Assembly: GCF_037969875.1 (NCBI RefSeq)
Contig: NZ_CP150218.1
Location: 2,728,001-2,792,000, forward strand
DNA from: Paenibacillus sp. FSL R7-0337
GTDB lineage: Bacteria; Bacillota; Bacilli; Paenibacillales; Paenibacillaceae
Length of the DNA stretch: 64,000 bases
Direction of reading: 5' to 3'
The translations under genes were made by a program, and so were the position numbers. Shown here piece by piece: positions 1 to 7,398 of this stretch. The first letter of the stretch is position 1; every line of letters begins with the position of its first letter. A model generated the notes under the pieces. It was not told the origin of the DNA. It worked only from the letters and a program-made list of their open reading frames with translations, and made no database searches.

Positions 1-223
1 ATGTTGCTGGCCATTTAGGCATAATGTCTTTGCAACAGTTTGTTAATCTACTTTGCATGCACCTCGACCTCTCTGTTTCACTCATTTCGAGGCTCTATCA
101 CTTTCAGTCCTACTAACTGGCTGTCTACGTTTAACATCTGAAATACTTCCAGATTCGATTGGTCTGACTCTTCAGTTGGGTATTGTTTATCGAAATAAAA
201 AATTAAGAGCAGAATAAAGACGA

Positions 224-241
224 AAACCCCTAGGCGGGGTT
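224..241 (-). terminator. Short hairpin, possible minus-strand terminator
   Basis: A six-base-pair stem (AACCCC/GGGGTT) has a five-base loop and is followed on the minus strand by TTTT. It lies downstream of the minus-strand helicase gene but about 350 bases beyond its stop. The short stem makes this a weak call. Confidence 0.35.
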
Positions 242-320
242 AAGGCAAGACTACCGGATCGATTGTAACGGCTTGTACGGCGATTTGAGAGGGGGTTGAG
301 AGTATCCGAATACCCAAAGA

Positions 321-356
321 AGCCCCGCCAAGGAGAGGGCCGGGGCTGGCATTTTT
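321..356 (+). terminator. Hairpin plus T-run, possible plus-strand terminator
   Basis: AGCCCCG and CGGGGCT form a seven-base-pair GC-rich stem, followed by GGC and a run of five T. No plus-strand gene precedes it inside the window, so it may end a gene lying to the left. Apart from these two hairpins I see no gene in bases 1-490. Confidence 0.45.
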
Positions 357-492
357 GAAGGGCGTTTTCTTTGGATCGCTCCCCTCGGGGGAGGTAAACT
401 ACAGGTGGCAGATAATTGCTCTTCCCGTTGATACCTGCAATACAGACTTTTCGTTGATCAAAATCAGATTTCTATAAGAGCATAAAAAGTAA

Positions 493-546
493 TGCCCTTG
501 GTGCCCTTGGTGCCCTTGGTGCCCTTGGTGCCCTTGGTGCCCATCG
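493..546. repeat. 9-bp tandem repeat, five exact copies plus one partial
   Basis: The unit TGCCCTTGG occurs five times head to tail at 493-537, followed by a degenerate sixth unit. The unit length is a multiple of three, so several frames stay open and the minus strand reads Gly-His-Gln repeats. No ribosome binding site or family supports a gene here. Confidence 0.9.
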
Positions 547-595
547 ATCATTGGGCGATACCGATTTATTTGCGAATACAGCATCGCCTTAGTGT

Positions 596-2356
596 TTATA
601 ACCTCACACCGAGTCCTATAATATGATAATAACCATCAGACTTAACTTGCTGATATGGTATCTTATTCTCTTCCAACACACGTCTAAAAAGCTCCATAAA
701 TTTCCTTGGATTGTTTATTTTATCAAACCCATTTTCATTTGCCCATCTGTTAAAATCGTCTCTAAAGCTTGAACGTAAGGTCATCTTCTTATTATCCTGA
801 TAAACCTCTTCCATAACAAACTCGGCAACTGGATTCAGCTCATTTTTATACTTATCCAAAGCTTGATCACATGCTTTGCTTTTAGTTAGATTGAAATCGT
901 TCTCGATTAACCTTGCTAACCCCTCTAGAGCAAATACTAGTATGCCCGGCAACTCTTTTAGAAGTTTATCTGTTAGAGTTTTGTCCATATAAGCTATGCC
1001 CGTAATGGAAGTCTCGCCTGCTTTCAACTCTCGGTAAGTCTTATTGAACGGAAGAATAATGAGTCGACGGAAGAACCCGTTTGATAAATCGTCAGTGTCC
1101 ATCATGCTGTTCAATAGAATAATCGATTTAACGACTAAATTCGTGTTAAACGAAGGAGTGTACTTCTGCTCTACATTTACGGCATCTCCACTTGTGAGCA
1201 TTTTGAAATTCTGAGTATTAAATTTTTTAGTAAGTTCATTTTCCGCGCTAATATTAACCAACTTCCCTGGGAGATTTTGCAGTCCGAAACGTCCGTTCAA
1301 TGCATTTAGGGGAACATTCGAAACATTTTCAACCCCGATTAGATTTCTAATGATTTCAGCTAAAACACTCTTTCCGTTTGAACCACCACCAAGACAAATA
1401 AGGGAAGCTTGAATTTTAATCTCATTCAGGAAGCAATAACCCATCCACTCTTGGACAAGATTTACGCGTTCTTCATCACCCTCAAAAATATTATGGAGGA
1501 AGCTAAGAAATACTGGACACTCAGCTTTTGAATCGTAGGCAATTGGGATCTGGAAGGTGGACAAGAACTTCGGATGGTGACTTACAAGTTCTCTAGAATA
1601 CAACCCCAACATCCCCGATCTTAAATTCAAATACTTTGGTTCGGGATTCATACTTGCAACATACGGGATCTCTCTCTTCAAAGCCTCAATGTATTCTGTT
1701 TCATATCTCTTTTTCCAGATATTTGACTTAGCCTCATGAAGAATATTACGACAGATTGTTCTTAAAAGCCGATCACTCATTTCAATATAATAACCACTGT
1801 TCGTATACACGTAGATTTGACCATTCTCAAGTTGAACCAAACGCAACTGCCTTAACACAAAGGAAGCAAAGATATTAGAGTTGACTTCGATTTTATTCCA
1901 TGTTTCTGAGATACCTCTATTTCTCTTTTTGACATCCTGAATACCTCTTAAAATATTCTCAAAAGGGCTTCCAAAACCACCATTAGTAACTTCACCAGAA
2001 TACCCCTTCTGTATTAAATAGTGATAACTTGTTGGCGGGGAATTATCGATTTCACCGTAGTATGAATTTTCTAAAGCGGCTACTAAGTTCTCCATAAAGT
2101 CACCTTCAGCAAGAACTCTTAACAACTCATCTAAATATTTTTTACCATCGTCCGCTAACATTTTCAGATTTGATGCAAGTCCTTCAACTAAAGGCACATT
2201 CAATTTGTTCGTGTTGTTTAAAACCCACTGTAGAAATGGATCTTGGGACATTCTCGCACTTACGCTTTCCTCAATAACTGGTGCGAAATAAATGTTTCTA
2301 AAACTAATAGCTGTGTTCATACTTCCCTCTTCTTGCTCAAATGAATTAATTGTCAT
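596..2356 (-). CDS. Phage/plasmid-type DNA helicase-primase (D5/SF3 family)
   Basis: This 586-residue protein carries the core of superfamily 3 helicases of the D5/P4 primase type. The Walker A motif GGGSNGKS lies near residue 320, and downstream are the conserved stretches SAENELTKKF and SGDAVNVEQKY and the arginine-finger region NGFFRRLIILPF. About 300 residues precede the helicase domain and show no obvious primase catalytic motif. The start is preceded by AGGAGGG nine bases upstream. Family members open DNA for replication of phages, plasmids and satellites. No integrase, capsid or other replication gene is nearby, and the gene is visibly AT-richer than the chromosome to its right, so it is probably a remnant of a mobile element. 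The gene itself looks intact. Confidence 0.85.
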   Translation of the reverse strand: MTINSFEQEEGSMNTAISFRNIYFAPVIEESVSARMSQDPFLQWVLNNTNKLNVPLVEGLASNLKMLADDGKKYLDELLRVLAEGDFMENLVAALENSYYGEIDNSPPTSYHYLIQKGYSGEVTNGGFGSPFENILRGIQDVKKRNRGISETWNKIEVNSNIFASFVLRQLRLVQLENGQIYVYTNSGYYIEMSDRLLRTICRNILHEAKSNIWKKRYETEYIEALKREIPYVASMNPEPKYLNLRSGMLGLYSRELVSHHPKFLSTFQIPIAYDSKAECPVFLSFLHNIFEGDEERVNLVQEWMGYCFLNEIKIQASLICLGGGSNGKSVLAEIIRNLIGVENVSNVPLNALNGRFGLQNLPGKLVNISAENELTKKFNTQNFKMLTSGDAVNVEQKYTPSFNTNLVVKSIILLNSMMDTDDLSNGFFRRLIILPFNKTYRELKAGETSITGIAYMDKTLTDKLLKELPGILVFALEGLARLIENDFNLTKSKACDQALDKYKNELNPVAEFVMEEVYQDNKKMTLRSSFRDDFNRWANENGFDKINNPRKFMELFRRVLEENKIPYQQVKSDGYYHIIGLGVRL

Positions 2357-2575
2357 GATTGGTTGCCCTCCTGTAGCTGTTTTTATATTTTGTTGCCTGC
2401 ACTTAAATGACTACTTGACGATTTGTCTCCAACTCCATCCGATAGATATTCAACTCCATGTGCAGTTGAGATCGTTAGGGCAGAAATTACTTATTCTGTT
2501 TTCAAGGAGCTATGTTACGTCAATATTTGTTGCTAAGATCATCCGAGCTTTACTATCTTGAAACGCGAACCCCAA

Positions 2576-2733
2576 CTCGAGACTAGGTTTTTACCTACAC
2601 CACCCATAAAAATAACAAGACCATGCTAGCTTTATGAACACCACCTTTAGGATTATTAGGGGGCAAGCCCACCAGAAGGAACAGGTCTATGAGCCTACTC
2701 GAGAAAAACCTCGAGAAATTCGATCAACTCGAG
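2576..2733. repeat. Cluster of four CTCGAG palindromes upstream of the helicase gene
   Basis: CTCGAG occurs at 2576, 2698, 2710 and 2728, twice inside the longer context CAACTCGAGACA/T. Three of the four lie within 36 bases. The stretch 2357-2969 otherwise shows no convincing gene on either strand. Repeated short palindromes beside a replication protein could be protein-binding sites such as an origin, but this is inference. Confidence 0.4.
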
Positions 2734-2969
2734 ACATGGTGAAAAATTCAATTCCCCTTGCAGGCTAAACAGCCTTCTCACCAGCAAAAAGTCGGACTGT
2801 ATGATCGGTGAAAGTTCAAGTTTGCAGGAGCGGTTGCTCGTTGGATCTAATCTGACGGGTGGTCGGGAGGGCGGTAAAGTTGGATGAGCTCTGAACCATT
2901 TTTCTGAAGCTCGGAAGGGGCGAGAAAAAAGTGAGTTTCTGTTTGTCTGGGCATGAAATAATCAGACAT

Positions 2970-3001
2970 AAAAAGAAGCTGGCAATTTTGTCGCCAGCTT
3001 C
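2970..3001 (-). terminator. Intrinsic terminator on the minus strand
   Basis: A nine-base-pair perfect stem (GAAGCTGGC/GCCAGCTTC) with a nine-base loop is followed on the minus strand by a run of five T. It lies downstream of the broken minus-strand genes at 3067-3468 and may once have ended their transcript. Confidence 0.7.
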
Positions 3002-3066
3002 AATTACCCCTCACTTGAAATATCCCTTGGACAACTCAGATTACTTACAAAAAGGTAGTACAAAGT

Positions 3067-3246
3067 TCAGGATAGAAAATCAGGTGCTTTCTTAACTCCG
3101 ATTTGACCAGTGGAGCTATCTACAGTCATTTGAGCGGTACCGGCTTTAAGTTAGAGATTTGCAAGACCAGGTACGCCGACACTTAAGAACTTCGTTTTAT
3201 CCATCAGTGTAGCAAGGTCAACTGTCAACTCTAGAGGAACTTGATG
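3067..3246 (-). pseudogene. Degenerate coding remnant with an internal stop
   Basis: Read in one frame on the minus strand, this stretch gives a protein-like sequence. About 31 residues containing LTVDLATLMDKTKF come first, then a TAA stop, then 27 residues containing AQMTVDSSTGQIGVKK and a final stop. The composition on both sides of the internal stop is coding-like, which suggests a decayed gene rather than chance. The frame is the same as that of the truncated gerE just upstream. I do not recognise the family. Confidence 0.4.
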
Positions 3247-3291
3247 TCATAAGAGACAAAAGGTTGCATGCTCCCCATATGACCGCATGAT

Positions 3292-3468
3292 TTAATTGAT
3301 GCGTGTTTCAAAACACATAACATTGGAGATGTGGTTGCGGACGGTTTTTTCGCTGATGAATAACAGTCCGGCAATATCCCGTGTAGTTTTGTCCTGCACA
3401 AGAAGCTCGAATACTTCGCGTTCACGATGCGTCAACAAGAATTTGCTATGATGTTCGTTGCCCTTCAA
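3292..3468 (-). pseudogene. gerE: GerE-like LuxR-type regulator, 3'-truncated
   Basis: From a TTG start at 3468, preceded by AAGGAGG ten bases upstream, the sequence encodes 58 residues. They match the N-terminal two thirds of the sporulation regulator GerE: LTHREREVFELLVQDKTT, then LFISEKTVRNHISN, which is the helix-turn-helix. After HISNVM the similarity stops abruptly and the frame ends seven residues later. GerE is normally about 74 residues, so the last quarter, including the dimerisation helix, is missing. GerE acts late in the mother cell on spore coat genes. A frame shift does not restore the missing end, so this looks like a rearrangement junction with unrelated sequence (3067-3246). 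An intact copy may exist elsewhere in the genome. Confidence 0.7.
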
Positions 3469-3899
3469 TGGTGTCACCCCTCCTTGCCCTGGGTTTGTTT
3501 GGTATAACAAGGTAAAGGGATACAGTCAAAACATACTATGTGGAGGGGCAAGTAATGGTGCTGTCGCAGCATTAAATTGGGCGGGGGCAGGCGCAGAGTC
3601 TGGACAATCCCGGAACATCGCAGCCAGGCCGCAGCAAAACCGGCCGCAGCTCCTTACGCGTTAAGGGCTGCAGCCGGCGGGCAAATGCTATAGAATTCGC
3701 TAATTCGCGTTACAGCAGCAAGCTGTACCGGTCCGTCACGCCCTTGCGGTCACGCCGGTTTCTCCGGTAGAGCTGTTGTTGCACCCCCAGTGTAATGTAT
3801 GAAATGGATTCCATAGCAAGCTTTTTATCGGCCGAAAAGCGGTTCATTTCTATGTTAGAATAAGGTCATACCAGTCTCACACAGGAGGCGCAGACGAAC
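3469..3899. other. Intergenic stretch with a long imperfect hairpin
   Basis: No gene is convincing here. At 3640-3677 there is a long hairpin with arms of about 16 bases, one mismatch and one bulge, around a CGCG loop. It has no T-run, so it is not a classical terminator. An AGGAGG ribosome binding site at 3883-3888 belongs to the next gene. Confidence 0.5.
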
Positions 3900-4877
3900 G
3901 TGGCTAATATTAAAGAAATCGCCCGGATGGCCGGAGTATCTGTAACGACCGTCTCACGGGTGCTGAATAATCATCCGTATGTCAGTAAGGACAAAAGAGC
4001 CGCTGTACTGCAGACGATTGAGCAGCTCGACTATACCCGCAATATGAACGCCGTTCATCTGATTACCGGACGTACCGGTGCGGTGGCGGTGATTCTGCCG
4101 TATATTCATGCTTTTTATTTCTCTATTATTATGAATGGCATTGCCCGCGAGGCGCTGCTCTCGCAATACCGGCTGATTCTGTGCCAGAGCAATTATCTGG
4201 AGGAAGAAGAAATCAAAGTGCTGGAGATGCTGCGCCATAAAGAAATTGACGGTGTCGTGATTGTATCTACTGCGCTGAAGCCGGACATCATTGAGGAGTA
4301 TACGGCCTACGGTCCGGTTGTCACTTGCCAAGACAACGGAGCGCGGCGATACTCTTCTGTCTATATTGAGCATTATGCGGCTTTCAAGGAAGGTCTGGAG
4401 TACTTGACCGGCAAAGGTTACCGCTCCATCGGATATTGTGAAGGACGGAGTAATGGCAGCAGCGCCGTGATCCGTCAGGCTGCTTACCGCGAATTCATTG
4501 CTGAGCATAAGCTGGCTTTTGAAGAGGAATGGATGATCTATGACTGTACAACGGAGGAAGACGGCGCAGCCGTTGCACAGTCCCTGCTGAAGATGCCACA
4601 GCGGCCGGAAGCCATGATTATTACGGGAGACCATGTTGCTGCCGGGCTGATTATTGAAGCGCGCAGAGCCGGCCTTAGCATCCCTCATGACCTCGCAGTT
4701 ATGGGCTTCGACAACCAGCCAATCGGACGGCTGCTTCAGATCACCACCATGGATAACCACCTGTATGAGATGGGGGCCGCCGCCTTCCGCATTATCCATG
4801 AGCAGATTCACTCGGAGCACCTGGGGCCGGTCTACCGCAAGCTGGACTACCGGATTATTGAGCGGTCCACGGTGTAG
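3900..4877 (+). CDS. LacI/GalR-family transcriptional regulator
   Basis: The 325-residue protein begins with the classic LacI helix-turn-helix and hinge (IKEIARMAGVSVTTVSRVLN, residues 4-23). A periplasmic-binding-protein-like sensor domain follows, with GVVIVS and the late MGFDNQPIG motif. The start is GTG with AGGAGG 11 bases upstream. Such proteins repress sugar uptake or catabolism genes and respond to a sugar or sugar phosphate. No sugar gene adjoins it: the next operon is for iron uptake on the same strand behind a terminator, so the target cannot be read from context. It appears to be transcribed alone. Confidence 0.9.
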   Translation: MANIKEIARMAGVSVTTVSRVLNNHPYVSKDKRAAVLQTIEQLDYTRNMNAVHLITGRTGAVAVILPYIHAFYFSIIMNGIAREALLSQYRLILCQSNYLEEEEIKVLEMLRHKEIDGVVIVSTALKPDIIEEYTAYGPVVTCQDNGARRYSSVYIEHYAAFKEGLEYLTGKGYRSIGYCEGRSNGSSAVIRQAAYREFIAEHKLAFEEEWMIYDCTTEEDGAAVAQSLLKMPQRPEAMIITGDHVAAGLIIEARRAGLSIPHDLAVMGFDNQPIGRLLQITTMDNHLYEMGAAAFRIIHEQIHSEHLGPVYRKLDYRIIERSTV

Positions 4878-4964
4878 TCACAGATCAGGCGGTTGAGCTA
4901 TGATTTTGGGCCGTTGTTATGAGTACATAGCTGCATTTTGTGCAGGAATACAGATATGATCTGC

Positions 4965-4991
4965 GTCTTCCGCCTGTCGGAAGGCTTTTTT
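4965..4991 (+). terminator. Intrinsic terminator of the LacI-type gene
   Basis: CTTCCG and CGGAAG form a stem around a five-base loop, followed by GC and six T. It sits about 90 bases after the regulator's stop and before the efe promoter. Confidence 0.75.
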
Positions 4992-5030
4992 GTGCGTTCC
5001 TGCATGGATATGATAATTATCACATTTTTA

Positions 5031-5059
5031 TTGACAGCTATTAGCTGTGGAATTATGAT
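5031..5059 (+). promoter_or_regulatory. Sigma-A promoter of the efe operon
   Basis: A perfect -35 TTGACA (5031-5036) is separated by 17 bases from TATGAT (5054-5059). A palindromic TGATAATTATCA at 5011-5022 just upstream resembles half of a Fur site. Confidence 0.8.
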
Positions 5060-5071
5060 AAGTCCATAATT

Positions 5072-5090
5072 GATAACGATTATCATTTTC
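5072..5090 (+). promoter_or_regulatory. Fur box
   Basis: The 19 bases at 5072-5090 match the classic Fur consensus at 17 positions (GATAACGATTATCATTTTC). The box lies just downstream of the -10 element, where bound Fur with iron would block transcription. It fits the iron uptake genes that follow. Confidence 0.85.
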
Positions 5091-5115
5091 ATAATCGAAA
5101 AGGGGTATCCACCGG

Positions 5116-6021
5116 ATGAAAATAGGTTATGCAGTACCTGCGGGTCTGCTTGCAGCGTCCCTCCTGTTCGCCGGATGTGCGGGCAAGGACAACAGTAATA
5201 ACAATGGTAATAACAGCAATGATTCGGGAAATAATGCCGCAGCCCAGGCAGGTAGCGGGACAGAAAGATTAGCGAAGGCCGGAGGTGAGACCAACGCAGA
5301 TTTCACCACTGCCATCGACGAATACCGCAAATACGTCATTGAACAATGCGATGCGTTCGTCAAGCAGACCGAAGGCTTCACGGATGCCGTCAAGGCGGGC
5401 AAGCTGGAAGAAGCCAAAGCGCTGTATGCTCCGGCGCGTATGCACTATGAGCGGATCGAGCCGATCGCGGAAGCGCTCGGAGATCTGGACCCGAATATAG
5501 ATGCCCGTGAGAATGATGTGGATGCCGCGCAGTGGCGCGGTTTCCATAAGATTGAACAGGCACTCTGGCAGAATCATACAACGGAGGGCATGACGGATGT
5601 CGCGGACCGCCTGCTGAAGGATGCGCAGCTGCTGCGTGCCAAGGTGGAGACGGCCGGAATCGATGCCAATCTGCTCGTTACCGGGGCGGTTGAGCTGCTG
5701 AATGAGGTCTCCTCCTCCAAAGTTACGGGGGAAGAGGAGCGTTATTCCCATACGGATTTGTATGATTTTGTGGCGAATGTGGAGGGGGCCCAGAAGATCT
5801 ATGAGCTGCTAAAGCCGGAGCTGGCCAAAAAAGACCCGGCCCTTGAGCAAACCATCGGCGAGCGGTTCACCGCCTTAATGAATGAGCTGGCGCCGTTCAA
5901 ATCGGGGGAGGGGTACGTCTCTTACGAAACGCTCAAACCGGAGGAGGTCCGCAGGTTAAGCCAGAACCTCGACGCCTTGGCTGAGCCGCTATCCAACATG
6001 GGAACGATTCTGGGAGTGTGA
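5116..6021 (+). CDS. efeO: EfeO/EfeM-type iron uptake lipoprotein
   Basis: The 301-residue protein starts with a lipoprotein signal (LLFAGC lipobox near residue 20) and an Asn/Ser/Gly-rich linker. An imelysin-like (peptidase M75) domain follows with the HxxE motif of this family (FHKIEQ). There is no N-terminal cupredoxin domain, so it is the short EfeM-like form. It should be anchored outside the membrane and deliver iron to the permease. It is first in the efeO-efeB-efeU operon behind a sigma-A promoter and Fur box, with only four bases between it and efeB. Confidence 0.9.
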   Translation: MKIGYAVPAGLLAASLLFAGCAGKDNSNNNGNNSNDSGNNAAAQAGSGTERLAKAGGETNADFTTAIDEYRKYVIEQCDAFVKQTEGFTDAVKAGKLEEAKALYAPARMHYERIEPIAEALGDLDPNIDARENDVDAAQWRGFHKIEQALWQNHTTEGMTDVADRLLKDAQLLRAKVETAGIDANLLVTGAVELLNEVSSSKVTGEEERYSHTDLYDFVANVEGAQKIYELLKPELAKKDPALEQTIGERFTALMNELAPFKSGEGYVSYETLKPEEVRRLSQNLDALAEPLSNMGTILGV

Positions 6022-6025
6022 CGAT

Positions 6026-7372
6026 ATGAACAAGAAAGATAAGAATGCCCGGAATGCGGCTGACGCGGATCACGGAATTCCTGCAGCGGAGACTAAGCTG
6101 TTCAATACCAAATTCAGCCGCCGCGATATGCTGCGGCTGACCGGTGCCTCGGGTATCGGGCTGCTGCTGGGCGGAGGCGGTGTGGGCGGCATTATGGCGG
6201 CGCGCCAGGCAGCAGGACGGGCGGTCCCGGCCGCCGCAGCCTTCGGGCAGAATGAAGAACAGGCGGATACGATCCCCTTCTACGGCAAGCACCAGGCGGG
6301 GATTCTTACCCCTGCGCAGAATTTTCTGTGCTTCGCTTCATTTGATGTGACGACTACCAGCGTCGGTGATGTACAGAAGCTTATGCAGGCCTGGACTACA
6401 GCTGCTGCCGCGCTTACTTCCGGTACGATGATCGGCACGGCGAACGACAAGCCCAATCTTCCGCCTACCGATACCGGCGAGGCGGATGGTCTCACCCCTT
6501 CCAAGTGCACACTTACCTTCGGGGCAGGCCCGGCCCTGTTTGACAGCCGGTTCGGGCTGGCCGGGAAGCGGCCCGCCTCCTTCATTGAGCTCCCGGCATT
6601 CCCAGGGGATAGCCTGGAGCCGCAGTGGTGCGGCGGCGATCTCTGTGTGCAGGCCTGCGCGGATGATATGCAGGTGGCGTTCCATGCCATCCGCAATCTG
6701 GCCCGCATCGCCCGGGGCACAGCGGTGCTGCGCTGGACCCAGGAAGGCTTCCAGCGCAGCGGCAGCGCCGATCCGTCAGGCGGCACCCCGCGTAATCTGC
6801 TCGGCTTCAAGGACGGTACGGGGAATCCGGACGTCACCGATGAGACGCTGATGCGAAATATCGTCTGGAGCGGCAACGCCGATGGCCCGGCCTGGATGAA
6901 TGGGGGCACGTATCTTGCGGTGCGCCGCGTACGGTTCCGTATTGAGGTCTGGGACCGCTCCTCGCTGAGCGATCAGGAGGCCACCTTCGGGCGGCACCGG
7001 CAGAGCGGCGCACCGATTGGAGCCGGAGATGAATTCGCTGAGCTAAATCTGGCAGCAGCGGATGCTGCCGGCAAGCCGCTCATCCCGCCGGACTCCCATT
7101 CCGCTCTCGCCCATGGAGACGGCTCGGTCCAAATGCTGCGCCGCTCCTATTCCTATTCCAGCGGCATGGATCTCAAGACCGGACAGCTTGATGCCGGTCT
7201 GGTATTCATCAGCTTCCAAAAGGATCTGATGAAGCAGTTCGTCAGCATCCAGCAGCGCCTCGCTAAAAATGACCGGCTGAATGAATATATGGTTCACACC
7301 GGCAGTGCTGTCTTCGCCTGCTTCCCGGGTGTACACGAAGGCGGCTATATCGGGGAGCTGCTGCTGGGATGA
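6026..7372 (+). CDS. efeB: EfeB, Tat-exported DyP-type haem peroxidase
   Basis: The 448-residue protein has a twin-arginine signal (FSRRDMLRLTG, residues 30-40) followed by a Gly/Ala-rich hydrophobic stretch, so it is exported folded. The DyP peroxidase signature GFKDGTGNPD lies near residue 260 and includes the catalytic Asp. The conserved C-terminal half (LAHGDGSVQMLRRSYSYS, then GLVFISFQKD) is present. In EfeUOB systems it oxidises ferrous iron or releases iron from haem outside the membrane for EfeU. Its ribosome binding site GGGAG lies in the end of efeO, and its stop region overlaps or abuts efeU. Confidence 0.93.
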   Translation: MNKKDKNARNAADADHGIPAAETKLFNTKFSRRDMLRLTGASGIGLLLGGGGVGGIMAARQAAGRAVPAAAAFGQNEEQADTIPFYGKHQAGILTPAQNFLCFASFDVTTTSVGDVQKLMQAWTTAAAALTSGTMIGTANDKPNLPPTDTGEADGLTPSKCTLTFGAGPALFDSRFGLAGKRPASFIELPAFPGDSLEPQWCGGDLCVQACADDMQVAFHAIRNLARIARGTAVLRWTQEGFQRSGSADPSGGTPRNLLGFKDGTGNPDVTDETLMRNIVWSGNADGPAWMNGGTYLAVRRVRFRIEVWDRSSLSDQEATFGRHRQSGAPIGAGDEFAELNLAAADAAGKPLIPPDSHSALAHGDGSVQMLRRSYSYSSGMDLKTGQLDAGLVFISFQKDLMKQFVSIQQRLAKNDRLNEYMVHTGSAVFACFPGVHEGGYIGELLLG

Positions 7373-7398
7373 CTGAATGCCTGAGAGGAATGATCCCG

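Noticed and set aside
399-584. Possible 61-residue minus-strand protein with Gly-His-Gln repeats
   Set aside because: The frame is open because of the 9-bp array. There is no ribosome binding site and no family outside the repeat.
3954-4820. 288-residue minus-strand frame opposite the LacI-type gene
   Set aside because: The plus strand carries a full LacI domain order. The opposite frame is an antisense shadow.
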